Positions 56,159 through 64,000 of a stretch of 64,000 nt of DNA are shown here, piece by piece. Each line of letters opens with the position of its first letter. Position 1 is the stretch's first letter. The notes beneath the pieces were generated by a model. The model did no database searches, was not told the origin of the DNA, and saw only the letters and a program-made list of their open reading frames with translations. This stretch comes from Malaciobacter pacificus (lineage in GTDB: Bacteria > Campylobacterota > Campylobacteria > Campylobacterales > Arcobacteraceae): positions 744,001-808,000 of the forward strand of contig NZ_CP035928.1 in NCBI RefSeq assembly GCF_004214795.1. Direction: 5' to 3'. The translations under genes were made by a program, and so were the position numbers.

Positions 56159-58361
56159 ATATGATGAACAAAGTAATCAATCAAAAGATTTAATAGTAGA
56201 TAGATTTAAAGAGTATGTTGCAAAATATTCTGTTTATTTTGATATTGTATTATCAGATACAAAAGGAAATATATTAGTTAGACTTGATCAAAACTCTAAA
56301 GTTGAAAAAGTTGAGAGTGATTATATTCAAATGGTTTTAAATACAAGTGATGAATATGTAGAAACATATAAGTTTCATGATTTTATACCTCAATATAAAA
56401 AGTCATTAGTTTATTCATATAAAGTAACAAAAACTAATAGCTCATCATCTGAAAATATAGGAGTGTTATCTTTATGTTTTAGATTTACAGATGAAATGAA
56501 GGGAATTTTTAATAATTTAGTTGATCCTTCAAACAAAGAGTGTATGACTATTTTAGATGAGAGTGGATGTGTTATTGCTTCAAGTGATAAATATCATATT
56601 CCTTTAGGTGTTGAGTTACCAATTATTTTAAATGAAGAGTATAAAATAGTATCTTTTGCCGGGCGAGATTATATTGCAAAAAGTTGTGAAACAAATGGTT
56701 ATCAAGGATTTATGGGATTAAAATGGTATGGTCATATGATGATTCCATTGGAGTATGCATTTTTAAGTGATATTTCAAATGAAAGTATAGGAAATCAAAA
56801 TGTGATTGATGCAATGATGGATAATAAAGTTCATTTTCCTAAAGAGTTAAAAGATGTATTTAATAAAAGTAAATCGATACAAGAAAATTTGAAAAGAGTT
56901 ATTTGGAATGGTAATATTGTTCAAAGTAAATTAAACTCTGTAAATAAAGAGTTCTCAAAATCTCTTTTAGCAGAGATTGGAGTAACTGGAACAAAAGCAA
57001 ACTCTTCTTTATCAAATTTAAATGAAACTATTTTAAGTTCAATTTTAACAGAGAGTAAATTTTTATCAAGTCTAGCAATTGATATAATGGATAGAAATTT
57101 ATATGAAAGAGCTAATGATTGTAGATGGTGGGCATTAACTTCATATTTTAGAGAAGCATTTGATGATAAAAACTCTATTATTTCAAAAAAAGATGAAATA
57201 ACTTCTATTTTAAAATATATTAATGATTTATATACAGTATATACAAATCTTTTAGTATTTGATAAAGATGGAAAAGTAATAGCTGTTTCAAATGAAAGCC
57301 AAGAGTATTTAGTAGGAAAAATTTTAAATTATGAATGGGTTAATAGAACATTTAATTTAAGTGATACTTCTAAATATTGTGTTTCAAATTTTGAAAAGAC
57401 ATCACTATATAACAATGAATCAACTTATGTATATTGTGCTGGTATTAGGTCATTGAAAAATCCTAGTATGATAAATGGTGGTATTGCAATTGTCTTTGAT
57501 TCAACTCCTCAATTTAATAGTATGCTAGAAGATACTTTACCTAAAAAAAATGAATTAACTGATAAAAATGATATGTTTGCTATCTTTGCAACAAGAGACA
57601 AAAAAATTATTTCTTCTACTAATGAAAAACTTGAAGTAAATGGCTCTTTAAATTTAGAAGATTCATTTTTTGAATTAAAAAATGGTCAAGAAATGAGTAA
57701 AATTGTAGAAATAGGTAATACTTATTATGCCGTTGGAGTAAAATGTTCTTCAGGATATAGAGAGTATAAAAGTAGTATCGATGATTATAAAAATGATGTC
57801 TTTTCTATAGTATTTATAAAAATTGGTAATAAAAAAGAGAAAGCTGTTGAAATAGTTCAAAATAATAAATATATTCAAAATTTAAAAAAGAAAAAGAATG
57901 ATTCAAATGTAGAGATTGCAACATTTAATATTGGAAGTAAATTTTTAGCTGTAAGAGCTGAAAATGTTGTTGAATCAATTGGAATTGAGCAAATGCAAGA
58001 ATCAATAGAAATGGATAAATCTAATCACTTTAAAGGTATGGTTTTATACAATGATAAACTTGTTGCAATTCTTGATATTAGAGACTTTATAAAAGAAGAT
58101 ATTAATGATGAAGAGTTAACAAATATTATTTTATTAGAGTATGATAAAGATAATATTGAGCATTGTGTAGGTATTTTAGTATCTTCTCTTGAACATATTT
58201 CACTGGTTGAGAAAAAGTCAATACAAAATATCCAAGAACACTTCTTAGGAACAGGTACTTTAGTAGAGAGTTTAGTTGATATTGATGATTATGAAAAATC
58301 AAAAGTAGCAATGCTTTTAAATATAAAAAAGATAGATGATAACTTAACTAAGAAAGTTTAA
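56155..58361 (+). pseudogene. 3' part of the tandem-sensor CheW protein
   Basis: Supplies residues 125-858 of the split protein. It carries sensor module 1 (VYFDIVLSDTKGNILVRLD), a second copy of the helical motif (AIDIMDRNLYERANDCRWWA), sensor module 2 (TNLLVFDKDGKVIAVSN) and a C-terminal CheW domain (ATFNIGSKFLAVRAENVVES; GMVLYNDKLVAILDI). No membrane segment is present. An in-frame TTG at 56142 inside the element could start translation, but no well-spaced ribosome binding site is seen. Intact, it would couple cytoplasmic sensing to CheA. Confidence 0.85.
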
Positions 58362-58396
58362 TTGTAATTATTATAGTAGGGTTAAAATATATTTGG

Positions 58397-58402
58397 TACA
58401 AT
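58397..58402 (+). promoter_or_regulatory. -10 box upstream of the YgiQ-type gene
   Basis: TACAAT in TTTGGTACAATACG, in the 86-bp gap after the CheW-type gene. The leader is about 40 bases and includes AAAGAAG before the ATG. Tentative. Confidence 0.35.
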
Positions 58403-58447
58403 ACGAAAAAAGTATTAACAATTATATAAAATATTAAAGAAGAAAAA

Positions 58448-60226
58448 ATGAGTATTGAAAATAAACCAAATAAATTTTTACCTACTACAAGAAAAGAGAT
58501 GGAAGAGAGAGGTTGGGACGAACTAGATGTTGTTCTAATCACCGGTGATGCTTACATCGATTCTCCATTTATGGGAATTGCAGTAGTTGGAAGAATATTA
58601 GAAGACATAGGTCTAAGAGTAGGAATTATCGGTCAACCTGATGTTGAATCTGATAAAGATGTAAAAAGATTAGGTGAGCCAAAACTATTTTGGGGAGTTA
58701 GTGGTGGAAGTATTGATTCAATGGTTTCAAACTACACTGCAACAAAAAAGTTTAGAAACTCTGATGACTACACTCCAGGTGGAAAAAATACAAAAAGACC
58801 AGATAGAGCTACTTTAGTATATACAAACTTAATTAGAAGACACTTCAAAGATACAGTGCCAATTGTTTTAGGTGGTATAGAAGCTAGTCTTAGAAGACTA
58901 ACTCACTATGATTATTGGACAAATAAACTTAGAAAACCAATACTGTTTGATTCAAAAGCAGATTATATGGTTTATGGTATGGGTGAGCAAGCTATTATTG
59001 ACCTTGGGACTTATCTAAAAGAGGGGAAAGACCCAAGAACTATTAGAGGGCTTTGTTATATCTCAAAAGAAGCACCAAAAGGTGAAGATTTTAAAGAGAT
59101 ACCTTCTCACCAAGAGTGTTTAGATGATAAAGAGAAATATATAGACCTTTTTAGAGATTTTTATGATAATAATGACCCAATATACTCAAAAGGGCTTTAT
59201 CAAAAAGTAGATACTAGATATTTAGTTCAAAATCCACCTAGTCGTCATATGGAAGAAGAAGAGATGGATAATATCGCTTCATATCCATATCAAAGAGATT
59301 TACATCCTTTCCATGCTAGTGAAGGGAAGGTCAAGTGTTTAGAGACTATTAAGTTTTCTATTATGACTCACCATGGATGTTGGGGTGAGTGTAACTTCTG
59401 TGCAATTGCAGCGCACCAAGGAAGAACTATACGAACTAGAAGTGAACAAAATATCCTAAAAGAAGCAAAACACTTTACAACTATGAAAGATTTCAAAGGA
59501 ATTATTTCTGATGTTGGTGGACCTACTGCTAATATGTATGGATATGAGTGTAAAAAGAAAATGAATCTTGGAACTTGTATTGATAATAAAAGATGTGTAG
59601 ATGCCCACAGACTTTGCAGAACTATGAAAGTTGACCATAGTAGAAATATCCAACTTCTAAAAGATATTAGAGCAGTTCCCGGTATTAAAAAAGCCTTTGT
59701 TGCTTCTGGTGTACGGTATGATTTAATTACAGCTGATAAAAAACATGGTAAAGAGTATTTAAAAGAGATGGTTGATCACCATATCTCAGGTCAGATGAAA
59801 GTAGCACCAGAGCATACAAATGATGAGGTATTACATCATATGGGAAAACCTGGAAAACAAACATTAATTGACTTTAAAAAGATGTATGATGATTTAAACA
59901 AAGAATCTGGGAAAAAACAGTTCTTAACATACTATTTAATAGCTGCTCATCCTGGATGTGAAGAAAAACATATGCATGAGTTAAAACAGTTTACAACACA
60001 TGAATTAAAAATGAATCCAGAACAAGCACAAGTTTTTACTCCAACTCCTGGAACATATTCTGCTGTTATGTATTACACTGAAATGGATCCATTTACAAAG
60101 AAAAAAATCTTTGTGGAAAAAGACCCAAGAAGAAAAGAAAAACAAAAAGAGATAGTAATTGAAAAGAAAAGATTTGGTGGTAAAAACAGTAAATCAAAAA
60201 CTTCTGGTGCTGGAATGCAAGGATAG
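58448..60226 (+). CDS. YgiQ-family (UPF0313) radical SAM protein
   Basis: 592 residues. The N-terminal domain (about 1-280) is typical of UPF0313 (DVVLITGDAYIDSPFMGIAVVGR; FWGVSGGSIDSMVSNYTA). The radical SAM cluster motif is HHGCWGECNFCAIAAHQGR (CxxxCxxC), followed by SDVGGPTANMYG and PEHTNDEVLHHMGKPG. The C-terminal tail is basic. The reaction of YgiQ proteins is not established. The gene stands alone, with a strong terminator downstream. Confidence 0.92.
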   Translation: MSIENKPNKFLPTTRKEMEERGWDELDVVLITGDAYIDSPFMGIAVVGRILEDIGLRVGIIGQPDVESDKDVKRLGEPKLFWGVSGGSIDSMVSNYTATKKFRNSDDYTPGGKNTKRPDRATLVYTNLIRRHFKDTVPIVLGGIEASLRRLTHYDYWTNKLRKPILFDSKADYMVYGMGEQAIIDLGTYLKEGKDPRTIRGLCYISKEAPKGEDFKEIPSHQECLDDKEKYIDLFRDFYDNNDPIYSKGLYQKVDTRYLVQNPPSRHMEEEEMDNIASYPYQRDLHPFHASEGKVKCLETIKFSIMTHHGCWGECNFCAIAAHQGRTIRTRSEQNILKEAKHFTTMKDFKGIISDVGGPTANMYGYECKKKMNLGTCIDNKRCVDAHRLCRTMKVDHSRNIQLLKDIRAVPGIKKAFVASGVRYDLITADKKHGKEYLKEMVDHHISGQMKVAPEHTNDEVLHHMGKPGKQTLIDFKKMYDDLNKESGKKQFLTYYLIAAHPGCEEKHMHELKQFTTHELKMNPEQAQVFTPTPGTYSAVMYYTEMDPFTKKKIFVEKDPRRKEKQKEIVIEKKRFGGKNSKSKTSGAGMQG

Positions 60227-60294
60227 TTAAATAGAAGAAAGCTAAGTATTTATTACTTTGTTTTCTTCAATTAATCTATATATTTAAAACATAA

Positions 60295-60327
60295 AAAAAG
60301 GGAAGCCAAAAATTAGCTTCCCTTTTT
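60295..60327. terminator. Bidirectional terminator between the YgiQ-type gene and adk
   Basis: A 12-bp stem (AAAAAGGGAAGC with GCTTCCCTTTTT) with a 9-base loop, flanked by A and T runs. It serves both convergent genes. Confidence 0.85.
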
Positions 60328-60347
60328 AGTAATTAAAACTTTTTAAA

Positions 60348-60974
60348 TTATGATAAAGCGTTAAACATATCTTGAGTTACTTCTGAAACTTCTTTTGTTC
60401 CATCAAGTTCAAAATATACACCCATTTCTTTATAAAAGTCAATTAATGGTGCAGTTTGAGCGTGGTATGCTTCTAATCTTTTTGTTACAGTCTCTTCTGT
60501 ATCATCAGCTCTTTGGATTAAATCTTCCTCTTTTTCATCTACTGGAGGGTTGAATTTAATGTGATAAATTTTACCAGTTTTTTTAGAAGTTCTTCTTCCT
60601 GTAATTCTTTCAACAATCATTTCATCTGGAACATTTAAAGAAATTACTTTATCTAAAGAGATTTCCATAGTTGCCATTAACTCTTTTAAAGCTTCAGCTT
60701 GAGCTAAAGTTCTTGGGAAACCATCTAAGATGAAACCTTTTTTACAATCATCTTGTGCTAATCTATCTTTAATAATACCAATTATTGTTGAATCAGGAAC
60801 TAATTGTCCCGCATCCATAAATTTTTTAGCTTCCATACCCATATCAGTATTGTTAGCAATTGCTTCTCTTAAGATATCTCCAGTAGAGATTTGAGGTATA
60901 TCGTACTTTTCAATTAAGAACTTTGCTTGAGTTCCTTTGCCAGCACCTGGTGCTCCAAATAGCATTAAATTCAT
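60348..60974 (-). CDS. adk: Adenylate kinase, long-LID form
   Basis: Converts ATP + AMP to 2 ADP. 208 residues from MNLMLFGAPGAGKGTQ; the frame is open 237 bp further upstream, but GTAAGGAAAAGC before 60974 and the P-loop position decide the start. ISTGDILREAI, FILDGFPRTLAQAEAL and RITGRRTSKKTGKIYHIKFN identify the family. The LID (about 120-160) is full length but lacks the zinc cysteines. A second, short adenylate kinase is encoded divergently 148 bp away. Confidence 0.92.
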   Translation of the reverse strand: MNLMLFGAPGAGKGTQAKFLIEKYDIPQISTGDILREAIANNTDMGMEAKKFMDAGQLVPDSTIIGIIKDRLAQDDCKKGFILDGFPRTLAQAEALKELMATMEISLDKVISLNVPDEMIVERITGRRTSKKTGKIYHIKFNPPVDEKEEDLIQRADDTEETVTKRLEAYHAQTAPLIDFYKEMGVYFELDGTKEVSEVTQDMFNALS

Positions 60975-61122
60975 ATTGCTTTTCCTTACTTTTTTCCGTA
61001 TTGTATTCAAAAAGCTTTTAATAATACATAAGTTTAAAATGCAAACTAGCTTTTTAATAATACATAAAGAATTTAAATGATTTTTGATACAATTACGCCA
61101 ATTAACACATGTAAGGTCATTT

Positions 61123-61707
61123 ATGAAGAAACTATTTTTAATTATTGGAGCTCCGGGAAGTGGGAAAACAACTGATGCTGAATTAATAGCAGCTAAACAT
61201 GAAAATATCACACACTATTCAACAGGAGATATGTTTAGAGCTGAAGTTGCGAGTGGAACTGATAGAGGTGCTGTAATTGATAGTTATATAAGTAAAGGAT
61301 TAATTGTGCCTATTGATATTGCTATTGAGACTATTTTAGGAGCTATTAAAAGAGCTTCAACTCCAACAGTAATTATTGATGGATATCCAAGAAGTATTGA
61401 ACAAATGGAGCAGTTAGATAAATATTTACTTGATGAAAATGAAGTTGAACTTGTAAATGTGATTGAAGTTGATGTATCACAAGAGACAGCTTTTCAAAGA
61501 GTTTTAGGAAGAGCAGCTGATGCACAAGTTGTAAGAGATGATGATAATGAGCAAGTATTTTTAAATAGGATGAAACTTTTTACTGAACCTTTAGAAGAAA
61601 TCAGAAGTTTTTATACTCAAAAAAATATACTAAAGACAATTAGTGGTGAAGCTACTATTGAAGAAATAGTAACTGAAATGGATAGTTTTATTCAATCTAA
61701 AATATGA
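61123..61707 (+). CDS. Adenylate kinase, short Campylobacter type
   Basis: 194 residues from MKKLFLIIGAPGSGKTTDAE, which closely resembles the adenylate kinase of C. jejuni. The ATG at 61123 is chosen over an in-frame start 39 bp earlier because TAAGG precedes it and the P-loop follows at the right distance. HYSTGDMFRAEVASG and VIIDGYPRSIEQMEQL form the AMP site. The LID is short (GRAADAQVVRDDDNEQVF). Overlaps the next gene by 4 bp. TACAAT near 61088 is a possible -10 box. Confidence 0.88.
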   Translation: MKKLFLIIGAPGSGKTTDAELIAAKHENITHYSTGDMFRAEVASGTDRGAVIDSYISKGLIVPIDIAIETILGAIKRASTPTVIIDGYPRSIEQMEQLDKYLLDENEVELVNVIEVDVSQETAFQRVLGRAADAQVVRDDDNEQVFLNRMKLFTEPLEEIRSFYTQKNILKTISGEATIEEIVTEMDSFIQSKI

Positions 61708-62459
61708 TGAAAAAAGTAAATTTTTATTCAGTAATTATTGGTACTGAATTACTAAATGGTCGAAGAAAAGATGCCCATTTCTCTTTCTTAAATGAGCAGT
61801 TACTGAAAAGAAATTGGGAACATAAAGCTTCATTTGTTATTGAAGATGACCCAAAACTTATGTTTAATATTTTTAACTTAATAAAAAATGATGAAAATTC
61901 AGTTATGTTTTGTTTTGGAGGAATTGGTTCAACTCCTGATGATTACACAAGACAAACAGCTGCTAGAGCTTTTACTGATTATAAAATGGAATTTAACGAA
62001 AAAGCTAAGAGTTTAATTATAAATCAATTTGGAGAAGAAGCTTATCCTCATAGAGTAAATATGGCATATCTTCCCATTAGTGCTAAACTTCTTAAAAATG
62101 TTGTAAATAATGTTCCAGGATTTTATTTAGAAAATAGGTTCTTTTTTACCCCTGGTTTTCCTTCAATGAGTCAATCTATGGTTATTGAAGCATTAGATAC
62201 TCATTATCCAATTTCAAGAGAAAAATATAAAAAAGTTATGACTATTGATACAAGTGAAAATGACTTAATAGAAACAATGAAAAAAATGCCTGAGCATCTA
62301 GATTTTGCTTCATTACCTAAGATAATTAATGATAAAAGAAAAGTTGTTATTTCATTAGGTGGTTATGATAAAGCAGAGGTAGATAAATATTTTGATTTAT
62401 TTATTAGATATTGTGAAGAAAATAAAAAAGATTATATTCTTAAAGATATAAATTTTTAG
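61704..62459 (+). CDS. MoCF-binding-fold protein (CinA/competence-damage type)
   Basis: 251 residues. The N-terminal 170 or so match the molybdopterin-binding (MoCF) fold of CinA: YSVIIGTELLNGRRKDAHFSFLNEQL, MFCFGGIGSTPDDYTRQTAA, and the loop VPGFYLENRFFFTPGFPSM. It lacks the C-terminal nicotinamide-nucleotide amidase domain of full CinA, so it may be a pyrophosphatase or an adaptor. Two ATGs are adjacent; the first overlaps the kinase stop (ATGA), which implies coupling. Confidence 0.8.
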   Translation: MMKKVNFYSVIIGTELLNGRRKDAHFSFLNEQLLKRNWEHKASFVIEDDPKLMFNIFNLIKNDENSVMFCFGGIGSTPDDYTRQTAARAFTDYKMEFNEKAKSLIINQFGEEAYPHRVNMAYLPISAKLLKNVVNNVPGFYLENRFFFTPGFPSMSQSMVIEALDTHYPISREKYKKVMTIDTSENDLIETMKKMPEHLDFASLPKIINDKRKVVISLGGYDKAEVDKYFDLFIRYCEENKKDYILKDINF

Positions 62460-63050
62460 TTATTTAACTGGTTCTAAATAATTCCCAATTTTCCAGCTTT
62501 TATCTTTAGGATAGTTTGCTAAATTATAGTCTTTCCAAACTTTTTTACAAAATTTATTGCCTCTTTTATACTCATCTTTTGCAAACTGATGAGCTCTTCC
62601 AAAGTTTGGAAAAACACCTTTCCCTGTTGCATACATATAAGCTATGTAACAATTTGCATCATAAAGTTTTTGTTTTGAAGCCTCTTCAAAATAATATAAA
62701 GCCTTCTCATAATCCTTTTCTACAACTTTACCATGTAGAAAAAACTTTCCTATTAAGAACTGTGATTTAGAGTGATTTTTATTGGCTGCTGATAATATAG
62801 TATTATATGCTTTTATTTCATCGTGATATTTAGTTATTTTAGATAGGTAGAATTTCCCTAGAATATAAGAAGCTTCAATATTTCCATTGTTTGATAAATT
62901 TAGTAATATATTATAAGCATTATCAAGATTTTTTTTCTCTTTTATAAGTTTTATTGCTTTTTGAAGTTTTTCACCTTGTGATGAAGATTTATTTAAAGTT
63001 GTACTATTTACAAGATTGAAAAATATTATAATTAGTACTACTAGTTTCAT
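62460..63050 (-). CDS. Exported Sel1-repeat protein
   Basis: 196 residues with a signal peptide (residues 1-16). Four or more Sel1-type repeats follow: NIEASYILGKFYLSK, HSKSQFLIGKFFLHGKVVEKDYEKALYYFEEA, LYDANCYIAYMYATGKGVFPNFGRAHQF. Such solenoids act as periplasmic interaction scaffolds. Its start shares one base with the alr stop (TAATG), so it is co-expressed with alr. It is convergent, without gap, with the CinA-like gene. Confidence 0.8.
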   Translation of the reverse strand: MKLVVLIIIFFNLVNSTTLNKSSSQGEKLQKAIKLIKEKKNLDNAYNILLNLSNNGNIEASYILGKFYLSKITKYHDEIKAYNTILSAANKNHSKSQFLIGKFFLHGKVVEKDYEKALYYFEEASKQKLYDANCYIAYMYATGKGVFPNFGRAHQFAKDEYKRGNKFCKKVWKDYNLANYPKDKSWKIGNYLEPVK

Positions 63051-64000
63051 TACACAATTACTCTTTTTATATTTGTACTAAGTGTTGTTGTGATTTCATA
63101 TGAAATAGTATCGTGAACTTTAGCAAGAGTATTAGCATCATTAAATATGCATACTTCATCCTTATTTGTATTAAGTGAAAGATTATCCATTGATACTCTA
63201 CCTAGAACTTTGAATCCATCAGGTGTTGTATAGTTTTTTCTTTCATTTAGTCTTAAAAAACCATCTCCGTAGCCAACATCATATGTGGAAATAATAGTAT
63301 CTTCAGTAGCTTTATATGTACCTCCGTAACCAACACTTTGGCTCTCTTTTAAAGTTCTTGTAGAAATTCTTTTCCCCCATAGTGATAATACAGGCTTTAA
63401 AGTTGGAAATTTAAAGATATTAGCATTATCAAGGTATCCATATGTTGCAATACCAACTCTTGCAAAATCTTCGTTAAAATTAGTGTGTCTAAATAGGCCT
63501 GCAGAATTACAAGAATGGAAGCTAGGAATATCTAGTGAAAGTTTTTCACATAATTCACTTACAGCTAACTTAACCCTAGAAAAAACTGACTTTTGCCAGA
63601 AAAAATCAGTTGAGAGATTATCTGCATTTCTATGATGTGTGAATATCCCAGTCACCTTAATATTCTTCTTAGATAGCCCTAAAAAAGCCTCTTCTAGCTC
63701 TTCAATTAAAATTCCATTCCTATGCATCCCTGTATCAACTTTTATATGAACATTACATCCAAGTGGTAAATTATCAATATCCTCAATTGAATTTAATGCT
63801 ATGTGAAAAGTATGTGAATAAGTGTGAAAATCCTTGTGAGCAAGTATTAAAATATAGTCAAATAATTTTTCTATAGCCAGTGCTTCATCTAGTGTTCTAA
63901 CAACTGCTTTTTTTATACCAAATTCACTAGCTAGTGTTGCTATTTCAATTAGTCCATGGCCATAGGCATTATCTTTTAAAACAACAGCTACTTTTTCTTT
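63050..64000 (-). CDS. alr: Alanine racemase (N-terminus beyond window)
   Basis: 317 codons are visible; the start lies beyond 64000. The PLP lysine is in [13 protein letters not shown], encoded at about 63976, and [12 protein letters not shown] follows near 63740. The catalytic tyrosine region is [14 protein letters not shown], and [11 protein letters not shown] is the C-terminal domain landmark. It makes D-alanine for peptidoglycan, the substrate of the ddl product encoded near 33 kb. It overlaps the Sel1 gene by one base. Confidence 0.93.
   Translation of the reverse strand, partial: KEKVAVVLKDNAYGHGLIEIATLASEFGIKKAVVRTLDEALAIEKLFDYILILAHKDFHTYSHTFHIALNSIEDIDNLPLGCNVHIKVDTGMHRNGILIEELEEAFLGLSKKNIKVTGIFTHHRNADNLSTDFFWQKSVFSRVKLAVSELCEKLSLDIPSFHSCNSAGLFRHTNFNEDFARVGIATYGYLDNANIFKFPTLKPVLSLWGKRISTRTLKESQSVGYGGTYKATEDTIISTYDVGYGDGFLRLNERKNYTTPDGFKVLGRVSMDNLSLNTNKDEVCIFNDANTLAKVHDTISYEITTTLSTNIKRVIV

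Noticed and set aside
56142-58361. TTG at 56142 as the true start of an independent CheW-type gene
   Set aside because: The TTG lies inside the insertion element, and the only GGTGGA nearby is two bases away. The frame joins exactly to the 54288 gene once the element is removed.
60975-61211. Long N-terminal extension of adk
   Set aside because: The extension is unlike any adenylate kinase, overlaps the divergent kinase gene, and a good ribosome binding site precedes MNLMLFGAPG.
1-64000. tRNA, rRNA or CRISPR features
   Set aside because: Gaps were read for GC-richer cloverleaf-like blocks and regularly spaced repeats; none was recognised by eye. A tRNA and CRISPR scan would be the decisive test.

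Overview
The window is AT-rich chromosomal DNA from a free-living, motile member of the Campylobacterota, most likely an Arcobacter-type bacterium (Arcobacteraceae). The basis is gene order and protein style: lysS-glyA, an apt/dedA/pepA/ychF neighbourhood, ddl-hydrolase-murF, the Campylobacter-type short adenylate kinase, a single S10-spc operon ending secY-map-infA, and abundant two-component, c-di-GMP and chemotaxis proteins. No rRNA, tRNA or CRISPR array was recognised.

Layout. 1-5.9 kb, minus strand: a partial gene, glyA, lysS, a CvpA-like membrane protein and a Cache-type sensor kinase. 6.0-11.1 kb: ispG, a zinc-sensing (CZB) diguanylate cyclase, dnaB, a pseudopilin and a periplasmic ATP-dependent DNA ligase. 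11.2-21.9 kb: apt-trpB-dedA-pepA, then a signalling block (HD-GYP response regulator, a broken periplasmic binding protein, a large hybrid kinase), then ychF and an HDOD protein. 21.9-28.7 kb: recO, a small acidic protein, ppnP, a two-domain NosL protein, a frameshifted diguanylate cyclase, superoxide reductase, a deacetylase remnant, thiL-truD and a small CheZ-like protein.

28.8-30.4 kb is an intact 1,564-bp IS4-type element. It sits in the 3' end of a chemoreceptor gene that carries a periplasmic c-type haem motif. 32.6-38.5 kb holds ruvA, ddl, a hydrolase, murF, a HIT protein, dadA and ridA. 38.6-49.4 kb is the ribosomal protein operon from rpsJ to infA, with a textbook promoter, a structured leader and a terminator. 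49.4-54.2 kb holds a small HTH protein, a diverged uracil-DNA glycosylase, a lipoprotein, aspS and a ZnuA-like protein.

54.3-58.4 kb is a soluble tandem-sensor/CheW protein split by a second, 1.49-kb element. The window ends with a YgiQ-type radical SAM protein, two divergently placed adenylate kinases, a MoCF/CinA-type protein, a Sel1 protein and a partial alr.

The main themes are as follows. (1) Signalling genes are decaying: both insertion sequences hit chemotaxis genes at exactly reconstructable sites, one binding protein has a deletion with a frame change, and one diguanylate cyclase has two homopolymer frameshifts. (2) The split CheW protein is the least familiar architecture, with two repeats of a helical motif plus a sensor fold, followed by CheW and with no membrane segment. 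(3) Several genes (ispG, thiL, the glycosylase) have a -10 box exactly six bases before ATG and no ribosome binding site, which suggests leaderless mRNAs. (4) The second element's transposase start lies in an inverted repeat that only read-through transcripts could form.
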